Shown: one piece after another, positions 32,035 through 42,072 of the stretch
Position numbering within the stretch: the first letter of the stretch is position 1
How the letters are laid out: every line of letters starts with the position of its first letter
Source: an uncultured Clostridia bacterium
Lineage (GTDB): Bacteria; Bacillota; Clostridia; Christensenellales; UBA1242
DNA: 64,000 nt
Direction of reading: 5' to 3'
Assembly (NCBI GenBank): GCA_947624415.1
Contig: CANQKH010000004.1
Coordinates: 37,936 to 101,935, forward strand
Notes under the pieces: generated by a model
What the model saw: only the letters and a program-made list of their open reading frames with translations
Databases searched by the model: none
What the model was told of the DNA's origin: nothing
Program-made: the position numbers and the translations under genes

Positions 32035-32595
32035 TTATTTAATTCTTTCCATGTAACTGCCATCACGAGTATCTATTCTAATTCTGTCGCCTACATTGAC
32101 AAATAAAGGAACTTGTAAAACGTATCCTGTTTCAACCTTTGCTGGCTTGTTTGTAGATTTTGAAGTATCTCCTTGAATGCCTGGTTCGCAATCAATAACC
32201 TCCAATTCAACAAAGTTTGGTGCATAAACTAAAAAAGGGTTGCCTTTATAAAAATACATTGTGCAATTTTCGTTTTCTTTTACAAAGTTTAATGCATCTT
32301 CTACACTTTCCTTATTTAATGGAATTTGATCGTATGTTTCTGAATCCATGAAATAATAAATTTCCCCATCATTATACAAATAGGTCATTTCTTTCTTTTC
32401 GATTACAGCAACAGGGAATTTGTCTGATGGATTAAATGTTGTTTCCTTTACCTGTCCTGTCATAACGTTTTTAAGTTTTGCTCTCACAAAAGGCGAACCT
32501 TTTCCAGGCTTAACATGAAGAAAGTCTATTACTGAATAAACCACTCCATCCCATTCAAAAGTTGTTCCCTTTCTAAAATCTCCTGCAAATACCAT
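32035..32595 (-). CDS. efp: Elongation factor P
   Basis: [40 protein letters not shown]. Confidence 0.98.
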   Translation of the reverse strand: MVFAGDFRKGTTFEWDGVVYSVIDFLHVKPGKGSPFVRAKLKNVMTGQVKETTFNPSDKFPVAVIEKKEMTYLYNDGEIYYFMDSETYDQIPLNKESVEDALNFVKENENCTMYFYKGNPFLVYAPNFVELEVIDCEPGIQGDTSKSTNKPAKVETGYVLQVPLFVNVGDRIRIDTRDGSYMERIK

Positions 32596-32637
32596 ATATT
32601 TTTCTCCTTAATAAAATTCTAATTCATTTTAACATAT

Positions 32638-33501
32638 TTATTTATTTTTGTCTAGTAGATTTTGATATATTTTTTTCATTATTTGTGCATCCTTAGGCAT
32701 AGTGCTCATAGATTCGCAAATAACTCTTGGGGAAAGATTATATTCTATAAGAACTTCCGCCAAACCGTCAAATTCAGGCCCATATGTTATGTCATCGTAA
32801 TTTAAATGTCTGATTTCGCCCATAGGACCAAATTGTATTTTTGAAAAATGTATATGGCAAATGTTTGTTTTCTCATAACCAATCGTTTTCAAAGAGTAAT
32901 CCAAAATTCTTTTAAAATCATCTTTTGTCTTTAAACTACCTTGTTCTAAAGCATTAATATGACCAAAATCAAATGTTGGAATAAGATGAGCATTTAATGT
33001 GCATAAGTCTATAACCTCTTTATATGTCCCTATTTGTTTTGTTTTTCCCATAGTTTCAGGACAAAAAAATAATCCATCTATAAGTTTTTCTTCTTCAAGT
33101 TTATCAAAGGTTTCAGCAAAACGATTTGTAGTTAGCCTTAGAGCTTCTTCACGAGTCAACTTCCCCTCTGAAGCAGGATGGAAAACAATTCTATCGCAAT
33201 CAAATGCTCGCATAAATTTGATTCCAGTATAAATATATCCTCGTGTTTTTTGATACATTTCGTCGTTAGGATTGGCAAAATTTATATAAAATGGCGCATG
33301 AAGTGAAAGTTTTATATCATTTTCTTTGAATAAAATGCCTGCTTTCTCAGCAAGTTCGCTACTCATTTGATAACCATGGCCAAATGAATATTCATAAGCA
33401 TCAAGACCTTTATTTTTAATCCAAGACGGAACATCAAGCAATCCTTTATTCCCTTCATCATAAAACTCTTCTCCGCATCCTGAAGGCCCAAAAAGAACCA
33501 T
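32638..33501 (-). CDS. Endonuclease IV-like TIM-barrel protein (apurinic/xylose isomerase-like fold)
   Basis: LSLHAPFYINFANPNDE, FCPETMGKTKQIGT, PTFDFGHINAL, NICHIHFSK metal-site-type motifs. Confidence 0.88.
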   Translation of the reverse strand: MVLFGPSGCGEEFYDEGNKGLLDVPSWIKNKGLDAYEYSFGHGYQMSSELAEKAGILFKENDIKLSLHAPFYINFANPNDEMYQKTRGYIYTGIKFMRAFDCDRIVFHPASEGKLTREEALRLTTNRFAETFDKLEEEKLIDGLFFCPETMGKTKQIGTYKEVIDLCTLNAHLIPTFDFGHINALEQGSLKTKDDFKRILDYSLKTIGYEKTNICHIHFSKIQFGPMGEIRHLNYDDITYGPEFDGLAEVLIEYNLSPRVICESMSTMPKDAQIMKKIYQNLLDKNK

Positions 33502-33512
33502 TATTACCTCCT

Positions 33513-34358
33513 TTATACTAATCTCAAATAAAAAGACAAAACGTTATCTTTTACTTGTCCAACACCTAAAAAGTTTCCACTAATGATTTTATATAGCCCA
33601 TCCTGTATCGTGTAAGAAATATGAACTCCATTTAATAATTTTTTGCCTTCATTTTCCTCTAAGTGAATTTCAGGATAATTAAAAGCATCCTCTAATGGTA
33701 TAATATGAATATTCCCTTGTTCAAGGTCTTGTAATGTTTCGGCGTCCTTTAAGTAGAATTTACCACATCTTGTGCGTTGTATGCTCATCACAATACCATA
33801 TGTGTTCAATGACTTTGCTATATCTCTACATAATGATCTTATATAAGTGCCACTACTGCAATCAATTTCTAATTCAAATTCGTTGATTCCAATCTCTCTT
33901 AAAATTTTAATTGAATAAATTTCAACTTCTTTAGGTTTTAAAGCCACGCCTTTTCCCGCTCTTGCAAGTTCATAAGCCTTTTTCCCATTTATCTTTTTCG
34001 CCGAATAAATGGGAGGCATTTGATTGTATTTCCCTATAAAAAAAGGAATCTTCTTTTTTAAGGCTTGCATAGTAACGATAACATTATTACACTCCGTTAT
34101 TTCACCTTCAAGGTCAAGCGTTGGCGTTGTTGCACCGAATTTAAAAACTGTTTTATATGTTTTATCCTTATTTAAAAAATAATCAAAGATTTTTGTTCCT
34201 TTACCCAGTGTAATTGGCAAAAGTCCTTCTCCTAGAACATCAAGTGTTCCAAGATGCCCTATTTTTTTTATTTTTAACAATTTCTTTATCTTATATAAAA
34301 CACTATTGGATGAGATTCCTCGTTCTTTATTAATTAAAATAATACCGTTAATACTCAT
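33513..34358 (-). CDS. truB: tRNA pseudouridine(55) synthase
   Basis: KIGHLGTLDVLGEGLLPITLGKGTK; CSSGTYIRSLCRDI. Confidence 0.96.
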   Translation of the reverse strand: MSINGIILINKERGISSNSVLYKIKKLLKIKKIGHLGTLDVLGEGLLPITLGKGTKIFDYFLNKDKTYKTVFKFGATTPTLDLEGEITECNNVIVTMQALKKKIPFFIGKYNQMPPIYSAKKINGKKAYELARAGKGVALKPKEVEIYSIKILREIGINEFELEIDCSSGTYIRSLCRDIAKSLNTYGIVMSIQRTRCGKFYLKDAETLQDLEQGNIHIIPLEDAFNYPEIHLEENEGKKLLNGVHISYTIQDGLYKIISGNFLGVGQVKDNVLSFYLRLV

Positions 34359-34367
34359 TACCTTCCT

Positions 34368-35324
34368 CTACTTTAAATTAAATGCTTCTAATACCATATT
34401 TGTTGCTTCTTTTATATTTTTTGCAAATAATTTAGCACCCGCTGCACATATATGACCACCACCGCCAAACTTTTCTGCAATAACCTTGACATTATAACCA
34501 TCTTTTGCTCTCAGCGACAGGCTAAACAAACCATTATCCTCTTCTACGATACTAAATCCATAAACGATATTTTCTATAGAAACCAATGCACGACTGAAAA
34601 AACTACAATCGGCCTTGCTACCATTTAGTTTTTTCAATATTTTTTTATCGATTGCTATGTAGGCACAATTGTTAATTATTTTAAAATTGTTTAAAAGATA
34701 TTTATTAAACAACATTTCATGTTCTGTCTTGCTTTCATACAAAATTTGATTAACTTTTATAGTCTCGGCATTCAATTCACACAACTCATATGCGTTTAAA
34801 AATGATTTTGCATTTGTGTTTGAATTTTGAAATGAGGATGTATCGGCTGTTAAACCAGCAAAAAGCATAGTTGCTATTTCACTTTTTATATCAACTTTTA
34901 ATTCCTTTAATAGCAAAAAAACTATCTCACTGGCAGAACTTGAATTAGTATCTATATAATTTAGTTTTCCAATTAATTTGTCGCAATGATGGTGGTCAAG
35001 AACAATAGTTAAATTTTTTTCATTGCTGAAAATCTCACTATAATCCCCTAATCTATTTAAAGAAGAAACATCTGTAGCAATAAATAAATCATATTGTGCG
35101 GTATTACACTCTGCTCTCAATATTCTATTTTCATTAAAAAGTTTAATTTGCTCATTTGTTAATGCTTCTTTTATATATATGTCTGCATTGATTTTCATTT
35201 GAGTTAACGCTGTCATTAAAGCATAAGAAGAACCGAGTGCATCACAGTCAGGTGAAATGTGTGTAAAAATTGCAATTGATTTTGCTTTTTTTATTTGTTT
35301 TGAAATTTCTTTTAAACTATCCAT
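34368..35324 (-). CDS. nrnA: DHH/DHHA1 phosphoesterase, NrnA-type
   Basis: IFTHISPDCDALGSSYAL; LDHHHCD; FGGGGHICAAGAKL. Confidence 0.93.
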   Translation of the reverse strand: MDSLKEISKQIKKAKSIAIFTHISPDCDALGSSYALMTALTQMKINADIYIKEALTNEQIKLFNENRILRAECNTAQYDLFIATDVSSLNRLGDYSEIFSNEKNLTIVLDHHHCDKLIGKLNYIDTNSSSASEIVFLLLKELKVDIKSEIATMLFAGLTADTSSFQNSNTNAKSFLNAYELCELNAETIKVNQILYESKTEHEMLFNKYLLNNFKIINNCAYIAIDKKILKKLNGSKADCSFFSRALVSIENIVYGFSIVEEDNGLFSLSLRAKDGYNVKVIAEKFGGGGHICAAGAKLFAKNIKEATNMVLEAFNLK

Positions 35325-35326
35325 AA

Positions 35327-35683
35327 TTACTCATCTTTTTTTATATTTAAAGTTTTTAAAATTTCATTTATTCTTATACTTGCACTCGTGCCTTTATCGA
35401 TTTCAAATTGTAGTTTTGGCATTTGTGGCATTGATACCATATTTGCTAATTCTTTTTTTATAAAGCCCTCCGATTTTTCCAAGACCTTGATTATTGTTTC
35501 CAATTTTTGCTTGTCTTCATCATCAAGAGCAATTTTAATTTTGCAAAACTGAAAATCAGGGGTTAAATTTACCTCACTTACATATAATAATGGGTCAATT
35601 CTTGGATCGTTCATTTTATTTAATATAATATAGGAAATACACTTTTGTAATTCACTATTTGCTCTTTCAAATCTTTTTGACAT
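35327..35683 (-). CDS. rbfA: Ribosome-binding factor A
   Basis: SKRFERANSELQKCISYIILNKMNDPRIDPLLYVSEVNLTPDFQFCKI. Confidence 0.94.
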   Translation of the reverse strand: MSKRFERANSELQKCISYIILNKMNDPRIDPLLYVSEVNLTPDFQFCKIKIALDDEDKQKLETIIKVLEKSEGFIKKELANMVSMPQMPKLQFEIDKGTSASIRINEILKTLNIKKDE

Positions 35684-35695
35684 TATTACTTATAC

Positions 35696-38206
35696 CTACC
35701 TTTTTATGGCAACCTTATTATAGAAGTCAATAGTATCACCTTCCTTAAAGTCAATGTTATCCTTTAATTTTATACCGCATTCGAATCCTTTTAAAACCTC
35801 TGCCTTTTCATCTTTTACAATCTTTAATGACTCGATTGTTGTTCTTCCTATTTCCTCTTCACCGCGCTTAACTACTGCAATTGCGTTACGAATTGCCTTG
35901 CCATCTTTTATATAAGAACCTGCAACTTTTCCTGCTGAAGAAAGTTTGAAAACCATTCTAATTTCTGCACTTCCAATATATTGCTCCTCATATTTTATGC
36001 TAAGCATACCATTTATTACTGCAGTAATATCGTCAACTATTTCATATATAATTTTATATTCTTTTATTTCTACTTTCATATTTTCAGCAAGATTTTTTGC
36101 TCTTAAAGATGGTTTTGTATTAAAGCATATAATAACTGAACTTGTAGTCTGAGCCAAGTCCACATCACTTTCTGTAACAGCACCCGCTCCTGAATGGACA
36201 ATATTTACCTTTGCCTCTTCATTCCTTATTCCAAGAAGAGTTGCTTTGATTGCCTCAACAGATCCCATGGTGTCTGCTTTAAGGATTATATTAAGATTTT
36301 TAAGATTACCCTCTTGAACTCTGTTCATAAAATTATCAAGAGTTACACCACTTGAATGAGCGGCTCTTTCAGCTTTAATTTTTGCTATTCTTTCTTGTAT
36401 AACTTGTTTAGAAAGGTTCTCCTCAACTGCGTAAACACGATCACCCGCCGATGGAACATCATTAAATCCCAATATTGCTACAGGTTTAGAAGGTTCTGCA
36501 GATGAAATTGATTTGCCTGCATCATCATACATCGCTCTAACCTTTCCATAAGTAAGACCAGACATAATTGAGTCCCCAACGTGCAAAGTCCCATTTTGAA
36601 CAATAATTGAAGCAACAGGTCCTTTATTTTTATCAAGTTCTGCTTCTATTACAACTGCAGTTGCCATTTTATCAGGATTCGCCTTAAATTCTTGAACTTC
36701 GCTAACAAGAAGTATGGTTTGCTTTAAATCATCTAAGCCCATGCCGGTTTTTGCAGAAATTGGCACGCAAATTGCATCTCCGCCCCATTCTTCAGGCAAA
36801 ACTCCATTTTCTGCCAATTGTTGTTTAATCTTGTCAGGATTAGCACCCGGTTTGTCCATTTTATTGATGGCAACAATTATTGGAACATTAGCCGCCTTTA
36901 TATGATTAATAGCTTCAATAGTTTGAGGCATTACGCCATCATCGGCCGCAACTACGAGGATTGCTATATCAGTCGCTTTAGCACCACGTGCACGCATTTG
37001 TGTAAATGCAGCATGCCCAGGAGTATCTATAAAAGTGATTTCTTCACCATTAAATGAAATTTGATAAGCACCAATACTTTGAGTAATACCGCCTGCTTCA
37101 CCTGCCACAACATTAGTTTTCCTAAATGCATCCAACAAAGATGTTTTTCCGTGGTCAACATGCCCCATAACAGCAACAATAGGTGCTCTTTTTACAAGTT
37201 TCGCCTGATCATCTTCCATTGATGCAGATTCAATAAGTTTTTCTTCATAAGATTTGTCTGCTTTGAGTTCTAATGTGATTCCAAAATCACTTGCCACCAA
37301 TTCCGCTGTTTCAAAATCAATATTTGAATTAATTGTTGCCATTACTCCTATTAACATTAATTTTTTAACAATCTCGGTTACTGGTTTTCCAATTTTTTCA
37401 CTAAAATCTTTTACAGTTATTTCTTTTGACGTTAAAATAGCGTGCTTTATTGCTATTACATTTTGCTCTATTTTTTCTTTTTTCTTTTTTATGCTTTTCT
37501 TTGAGCCATAACTTAATTCTTCTATTCCATCTTCATCTTCAATAAAAATATTATTTCTTTTAGACAATTCTTTCTTTTTGTTGGAATTTTTTCTTTCATC
37601 ATAACCATTGCTATTGTGCTTTTGTGCATATTTTGTTTTATTTGCATAATTTCTATCATTTTTAACATCAATTTCTGTGGATGTTAAAGGGGTTGAAGAT
37701 GAGAAAGTCCTAAAATTATTTCCTTTTGACGAAACAAAATTGTTATTTCTAAATTTTTTATCTCCAGCATTTTTATTGTTAAAATTGTTATCTTTTTTAT
37801 CCTTATTATTAAAGCGATTATTATTGTTGTTGAAATTATTCTTGTTTTGCTGGCGATCCATAGGCTTATTGAAATTTTTGTTATTATTTTGATTTTTGTC
37901 AAATTTTTTGAAATTGTTATTATTGTTATTGTAATTTACCTTTTCGGCTTGTTTTTCGACAACAGAAACAGATTCAACCTCATGTTTAGATTGAATTACC
38001 TCTTCTTCTTTAATTGTCTCGACTTTTGTCGCCTCAGGTTTTGATATTTCATAAACTTCGATCTCTTTGAGCCTTTTAGAAATTCTATCACTTAATTGAT
38101 CTACTTTTCCTTTAACCTCTCGAAGAGATGAGATAATGTTTGAAATTTCTCCTTCCTTCTGTAAATCACGAATTTTCTTTAAATTTTCTAATGTTTGATT
38201 TGCCAA
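35696..38206 (-). CDS. infB: Translation initiation factor IF-2 with Asn-rich N-terminal region
   Basis: [40 protein letters not shown]-terminal run of N/K/F-rich low complexity. Confidence 0.98.
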   Translation of the reverse strand: MANQTLENLKKIRDLQKEGEISNIISSLREVKGKVDQLSDRISKRLKEIEVYEISKPEATKVETIKEEEVIQSKHEVESVSVVEKQAEKVNYNNNNNNFKKFDKNQNNNKNFNKPMDRQQNKNNFNNNNNRFNNKDKKDNNFNNKNAGDKKFRNNNFVSSKGNNFRTFSSSTPLTSTEIDVKNDRNYANKTKYAQKHNSNGYDERKNSNKKKELSKRNNIFIEDEDGIEELSYGSKKSIKKKKEKIEQNVIAIKHAILTSKEITVKDFSEKIGKPVTEIVKKLMLIGVMATINSNIDFETAELVASDFGITLELKADKSYEEKLIESASMEDDQAKLVKRAPIVAVMGHVDHGKTSLLDAFRKTNVVAGEAGGITQSIGAYQISFNGEEITFIDTPGHAAFTQMRARGAKATDIAILVVAADDGVMPQTIEAINHIKAANVPIIVAINKMDKPGANPDKIKQQLAENGVLPEEWGGDAICVPISAKTGMGLDDLKQTILLVSEVQEFKANPDKMATAVVIEAELDKNKGPVASIIVQNGTLHVGDSIMSGLTYGKVRAMYDDAGKSISSAEPSKPVAILGFNDVPSAGDRVYAVEENLSKQVIQERIAKIKAERAAHSSGVTLDNFMNRVQEGNLKNLNIILKADTMGSVEAIKATLLGIRNEEAKVNIVHSGAGAVTESDVDLAQTTSSVIICFNTKPSLRAKNLAENMKVEIKEYKIIYEIVDDITAVINGMLSIKYEEQYIGSAEIRMVFKLSSAGKVAGSYIKDGKAIRNAIAVVKRGEEEIGRTTIESLKIVKDEKAEVLKGFECGIKLKDNIDFKEGDTIDFYNKVAIKR

Positions 38207-38208
38207 GC

Positions 38209-38496
38209 CTATTCTCCTTCCTTTAATAATTTTGAAATACTTTCACTCATCATTTTATTTTTTATTCCTATAATTTTGCAATTATTTATAGATGTTATTT
38301 CATCTAAGTTTTTGACAGAAATTATTTCTTTATCTTTATATTGTTCGATAATTTTAAGGGTATTTTTTTGTGCAGATTCATCATAAATAATTAAATAAAG
38401 TTTTTTTCTGTAATTTTTTAATTTCTCTCCCCCTATAATTAAATACCCAGCCTTTCTTGATATATTTATATAGCCTTTAATCTTGTCTAGATTCAA
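38209..38496 (-). CDS. L7Ae-family ribosomal protein (YlxQ-like)
   Basis: LDKIKGYINISRKAGYLIIGGEKL; position between infB and ylxR. Confidence 0.88.
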   Translation of the reverse strand: MNLDKIKGYINISRKAGYLIIGGEKLKNYRKKLYLIIYDESAQKNTLKIIEQYKDKEIISVKNLDEITSINNCKIIGIKNKMMSESISKLLKEGE

Positions 38497-38740
38497 TTAT
38501 ACAATCCTCCACGGTTTTATAAACCTCATCTTCTATGTTACACTTAAATGCTTTATTTAATAATTTTTGTTTTTTTAATTTTGATAGACAATTCAAATCT
38601 TTACAAATATAAGCCCCTCTTCCATTTTTTTTACCTGTCGTGTCAACTGCAATTTCTCCATCTTTACTTTTTACAATACGTAAAAGTTCTTTTTTTGTCT
38701 TCATTTGACGACAAGCAATACACATTCTTTCTTTGTCCAT
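38477..38740 (-). CDS. YlxR (RnpM-like) family protein
   Basis: RMCIACRQMKTKKELLRIVKSKDGEIAVDTTGKKNGRGAYICKD. Confidence 0.95.
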   Translation of the reverse strand: MDKERMCIACRQMKTKKELLRIVKSKDGEIAVDTTGKKNGRGAYICKDLNCLSKLKKQKLLNKAFKCNIEDEVYKTVEDCIIESRQD

Positions 38741-38755
38741 ATTCCTCTCTTAGTT

Positions 38756-39937
38756 TTATTCGTTATCTTCACTATCTGGTTTAAATTCATCCATAGAAGG
38801 CAATTCTTCAATTTCCTCAAAGTTATTCAAAGCTTCAAATGCATCATCGTCATTCAATTCTGTTAATTCATATTCAGGTTCTTTAACTGTGGCATTTGCT
38901 AACGAACTTTGTGGTTTGACTTCAATCTTCCAGCCCGTTAATTTTGCTGCCAAACGAACATTTTGCCCGTTTTTACCAATAGCCAAGGAAAGTTTATCAT
39001 CTGGAACAATTACTCTTGAAGAATGTAAACTTTCATTTGTTTCAACACTTATAACTTGTGCAGGACTAAGCGCTTTGGCTATATACTCAAGAGGATCATC
39101 ACTATATTCTACCAAATCAATTTTTTCGCCATTAATTTCAGAAATTATTGTATCTATTCTTTGACTGTGAAAACCAACACACGTGCCAATTGCATCAACA
39201 TTTGGTTTTTCGCTATATATTGCAACCTTTGTCCTATTCCCGGCATCTCTTGCTATATTTTTTATTTTAACATCTCCGCTTAGGACTTCTGGTATTTCTA
39301 ATTCAAATAATTTCCTAATAAAACCAACATTGCTTCTGGTAACTTGAATTTGTGTTCCCTTAAACGAATCTTTAATCTTTTTTACATAAACTTTGACTCT
39401 ATCACCGATATTAAATTTTTCTCCTGGAATTTGATCGGCAGGCAACATAACTCCTTCTGTGTGAGAGTTTGATATTTGAACATAAATTGTTCCATTATCA
39501 ATTCTCTTAACAATTGTAGTTAAAAGTTCATCTTCCTTTTCAGCCAACTCTGCAAGTGCCATTTGTTTTTCTAATTCTTTAATTTTTTGCATAACAACTT
39601 GTTTTGCAGTTTGGGCTGCTATTCTACCAAAATCTTTTGTTGATTCTTCAGTCAAAACAACATCACCAACCTTATGGGATTTTTTAATTAAACGTGCTTC
39701 ACTTAATGAAATTTGTTTGTCTGGATCCTCTACTTCATTCACAACTGTTTTGTAAGAATAGATTTTTATAGTTGCTTTTTCTGGATTTAATTTTACCATG
39801 GCAGATTTTGCTTCACCATACATCTTTTTATATGCTGATGTAAGTGCGGTTTCCAATGTCGATATAAACGTTTGCTTATCAATCTTTTTTTCTACTTCTA
39901 AGTCATCAAGGGCTTGAAAGAAATCTTTATTAATCAT
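38756..39937 (-). CDS. nusA: Transcription termination/antitermination factor NusA
   Basis: NusA N-terminal, S1 and KH domains (GTCVGFHSQRIDTIISEINGEKIDLVEYSDDP). Confidence 0.97.
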   Translation of the reverse strand: MINKDFFQALDDLEVEKKIDKQTFISTLETALTSAYKKMYGEAKSAMVKLNPEKATIKIYSYKTVVNEVEDPDKQISLSEARLIKKSHKVGDVVLTEESTKDFGRIAAQTAKQVVMQKIKELEKQMALAELAEKEDELLTTIVKRIDNGTIYVQISNSHTEGVMLPADQIPGEKFNIGDRVKVYVKKIKDSFKGTQIQVTRSNVGFIRKLFELEIPEVLSGDVKIKNIARDAGNRTKVAIYSEKPNVDAIGTCVGFHSQRIDTIISEINGEKIDLVEYSDDPLEYIAKALSPAQVISVETNESLHSSRVIVPDDKLSLAIGKNGQNVRLAAKLTGWKIEVKPQSSLANATVKEPEYELTELNDDDAFEALNNFEEIEELPSMDEFKPDSEDNE

Positions 39938-39951
39938 ATTTTATCTCCTCT

Positions 39952-40416
39952 TTATTTCAATGTTATCACTGGCACAACATGAGCCACATTCTTTTTTTCG
40001 AAAGTCTTTTCCTTTCCGTCAATTTCTAGTGTGAATTTTTCGTCATCAAAGGAAATTAATTTGCCTTCAAAATTCTTTTTACCATTTTCTTTTGCAAAAA
40101 GAGTAACCTCTATTGTTTTATTTAAATTTCTTTGATAATCTCGTGCAAGTTTTAATGGGCGATCAATTCCTGGTGAACTTACGTTTAAAATATATGGTTG
40201 GTCGTTTGTAGGGTTTAACTCCTCCAATAATCCATCAATTGCTTTTGACACTTTTTCGCAATCATCGACCTTGATGCCATTATCATTGTCAATAAAAAAC
40301 GTTAAATTCATTCCATCCGATTTTTTTGAGTATTCGACTTCAATCACCTCATAACCCAGTTCCTCTATGACTGGCACAACCTTTTCTTCGCAAATACTTT
40401 TTACCTTACTAGCCAA
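39952..40416 (-). CDS. rimP: Ribosome maturation factor RimP (TTG start likely)
   Basis: ICEEKVVPVIEELGYEVIEVEYSKK...NVSSPGIDRPLK; TTG follows AAAGGGGG; the upstream ATG lies in the leader hairpin. Confidence 0.93.
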   Translation of the reverse strand: MASKVKSICEEKVVPVIEELGYEVIEVEYSKKSDGMNLTFFIDNDNGIKVDDCEKVSKAIDGLLEELNPTNDQPYILNVSSPGIDRPLKLARDYQRNLNKTIEVTLFAKENGKKNFEGKLISFDDEKFTLEIDGKEKTFEKKNVAHVVPVITLK

Positions 40417-40436
40417 AATAATTCCCCCTTTTACGA

Positions 40437-40471
40437 AGTGAGGAGCGTTGCAATTATGCACGCTCCTCACT
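40437..40471 (-). promoter_or_regulatory. Strong 5'UTR hairpin of rimP-nusA-infB operon
   Basis: AGTGAGGAGCGT/ACGCTCCTCACT 12-bp perfect arms extended by GCA/TGC after a bulged base; no T-tract. Confidence 0.85.
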
Positions 40472-40487
40472 CTACTAGTATGCTAAT

Positions 40488-40516
40488 ATTATAACAAAGA
40501 TAATAATTAAAATCAA
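40488..40516 (-). promoter_or_regulatory. Sigma-A-type promoter for rimP-nusA operon
   Basis: TTGATT-17 bp-TATAAT on - strand, just upstream of the hairpin. Confidence 0.75.
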
Positions 40517-40529
40517 GTATTTTTGCTAA

Positions 40530-42062
40530 TTATTTTAATTTATTTAATTCTAGAAGAACTTGTGCTGTTGCGAAGGCATCGTTGTATGCCCTATGAGCAC
40601 CTTCTAGTGTCAATCCTAATGCTTTAACAATTGTGCCCAATTTATAATTATTTGTTTTTATTTTTGATTGTCTTGCGACAATAAAAGCATCCACAACTTC
40701 ATTTTCAAATTTAATACCAATTTCCGTTGCAACTTTCTGCACAAATTTCAAGTCAAACCCAATTATATTGTAGCCACTTATACAACAGCCCTTACTCCAT
40801 TCATAAAAATCGTATATTACATCTTCAATTCGTGGAGCACTTGAGACCATCTCATTGGTGATATGAGTTAATTCTTGAACTTCTTCGGGTATAGAAAATT
40901 TTGGCTTGGCAAAACTAGAAAATCGTTCAGTTACCTCACCATGTTCTATTTTTACAGCACCTAATTCAGTTATTTCGCATATATCTGGGTCAAGCCCTGT
41001 CGTTTCAATATCAAAAACAACAATATTATTATTCATTATAAAATCATTATATCTTGCTTTTTCTACAAGAAAATTTTCTTGTTCTTCCCTTGGTAAAATA
41101 TCTGGGAATACTACTTTTTTATGTATAAAAGTATTATCAACACCAATTTCTATTACTTCTTTTTCTACCAATGAAGCGGCTGATATTTTCCTTATATAAT
41201 ATGTTAATTTGCCATTTAAACCTGTTTTTATATCCCCTACGCAAACAACCATAAATAAATCTTCTAGTGCATCTATTTCTTTGTCATGTGTTTTTCCACA
41301 AAAATAAACGCAATCAATTGTTCCTTCATTGTCTTTTAATTGAAAAGTATATAAAATTCTTTCTTGGCCTGCCCGCTTTCCCTTTTTTTGTATAAAGGTT
41401 TTTCTTTCTTTCTTACTGATGAACCCCGACAAAATAACTGAAGATTTACTTGTATGTATATCTGAAATATATTCAGGTTTTGGAACTATTTCTCCACCAA
41501 CTATTTTCTTTTCAATTTTCACTTCGTATCGTCTTGTTTTTTCAGCAATTGGAGGCAATTCAACTTGCTCGATTTCATTAGGTAGCGTATCTTCATTTGC
41601 CTCAATATTTACCTGAACATTGGCTATAAATTGTTTTTCAAGGTATTTACGCAAATTATTTGCAAGATTTACGTCGTCTATGAGAGAAAAAATATCTTGA
41701 TTTAATTTTATATTTAATGTTACATTTTGTTCAAAATGTGATGAAGTAATGTTATCTCTTTCAATATAAGGAAAGATAGATTTTGAATTTTCCATCAAAT
41801 ATTCTATAGTGGAATCAACGATCAATCTTTCGTCCAAAAAACTTCTTTTGAATTTAACTTTAACCTGTCCGTTTAATCTTAATAATTTTTTATAAAAATC
41901 CAAGACATCTACCCTAATTTCTTCAGGCAATTCTTCTATTTGATATGGATATAAAAAAGTTATGGTGCATAATTGAGTTTCTTCCTCATACACCACACTT
42001 AAAAGTTTTAAAAAATTATATTTTCCTTTGTATTCAATATTTAACTTTTCAAGCGTATCCAT
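40530..42062 (-). CDS. PolC-derived protein: N-terminal/OB region plus DEDDh exonuclease, lacking PHP and polymerase domains
   Basis: KTRRYEVKIEKK...VILSGFISKKERKTFIQKKGKRAGQERILYTFQLKDNEGTIDC OB domain; NNIVVFDIETTGLDP...YNIIGFDLKFV...AHRAYNDAFATAQVL exonuclease motifs; stops after Exo; sits at the canonical polC position. Confidence 0.85.
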   Translation of the reverse strand: MDTLEKLNIEYKGKYNFLKLLSVVYEEETQLCTITFLYPYQIEELPEEIRVDVLDFYKKLLRLNGQVKVKFKRSFLDERLIVDSTIEYLMENSKSIFPYIERDNITSSHFEQNVTLNIKLNQDIFSLIDDVNLANNLRKYLEKQFIANVQVNIEANEDTLPNEIEQVELPPIAEKTRRYEVKIEKKIVGGEIVPKPEYISDIHTSKSSVILSGFISKKERKTFIQKKGKRAGQERILYTFQLKDNEGTIDCVYFCGKTHDKEIDALEDLFMVVCVGDIKTGLNGKLTYYIRKISAASLVEKEVIEIGVDNTFIHKKVVFPDILPREEQENFLVEKARYNDFIMNNNIVVFDIETTGLDPDICEITELGAVKIEHGEVTERFSSFAKPKFSIPEEVQELTHITNEMVSSAPRIEDVIYDFYEWSKGCCISGYNIIGFDLKFVQKVATEIGIKFENEVVDAFIVARQSKIKTNNYKLGTIVKALGLTLEGAHRAYNDAFATAQVLLELNKLK

Positions 42063-42072
42063 AAAATTTATT

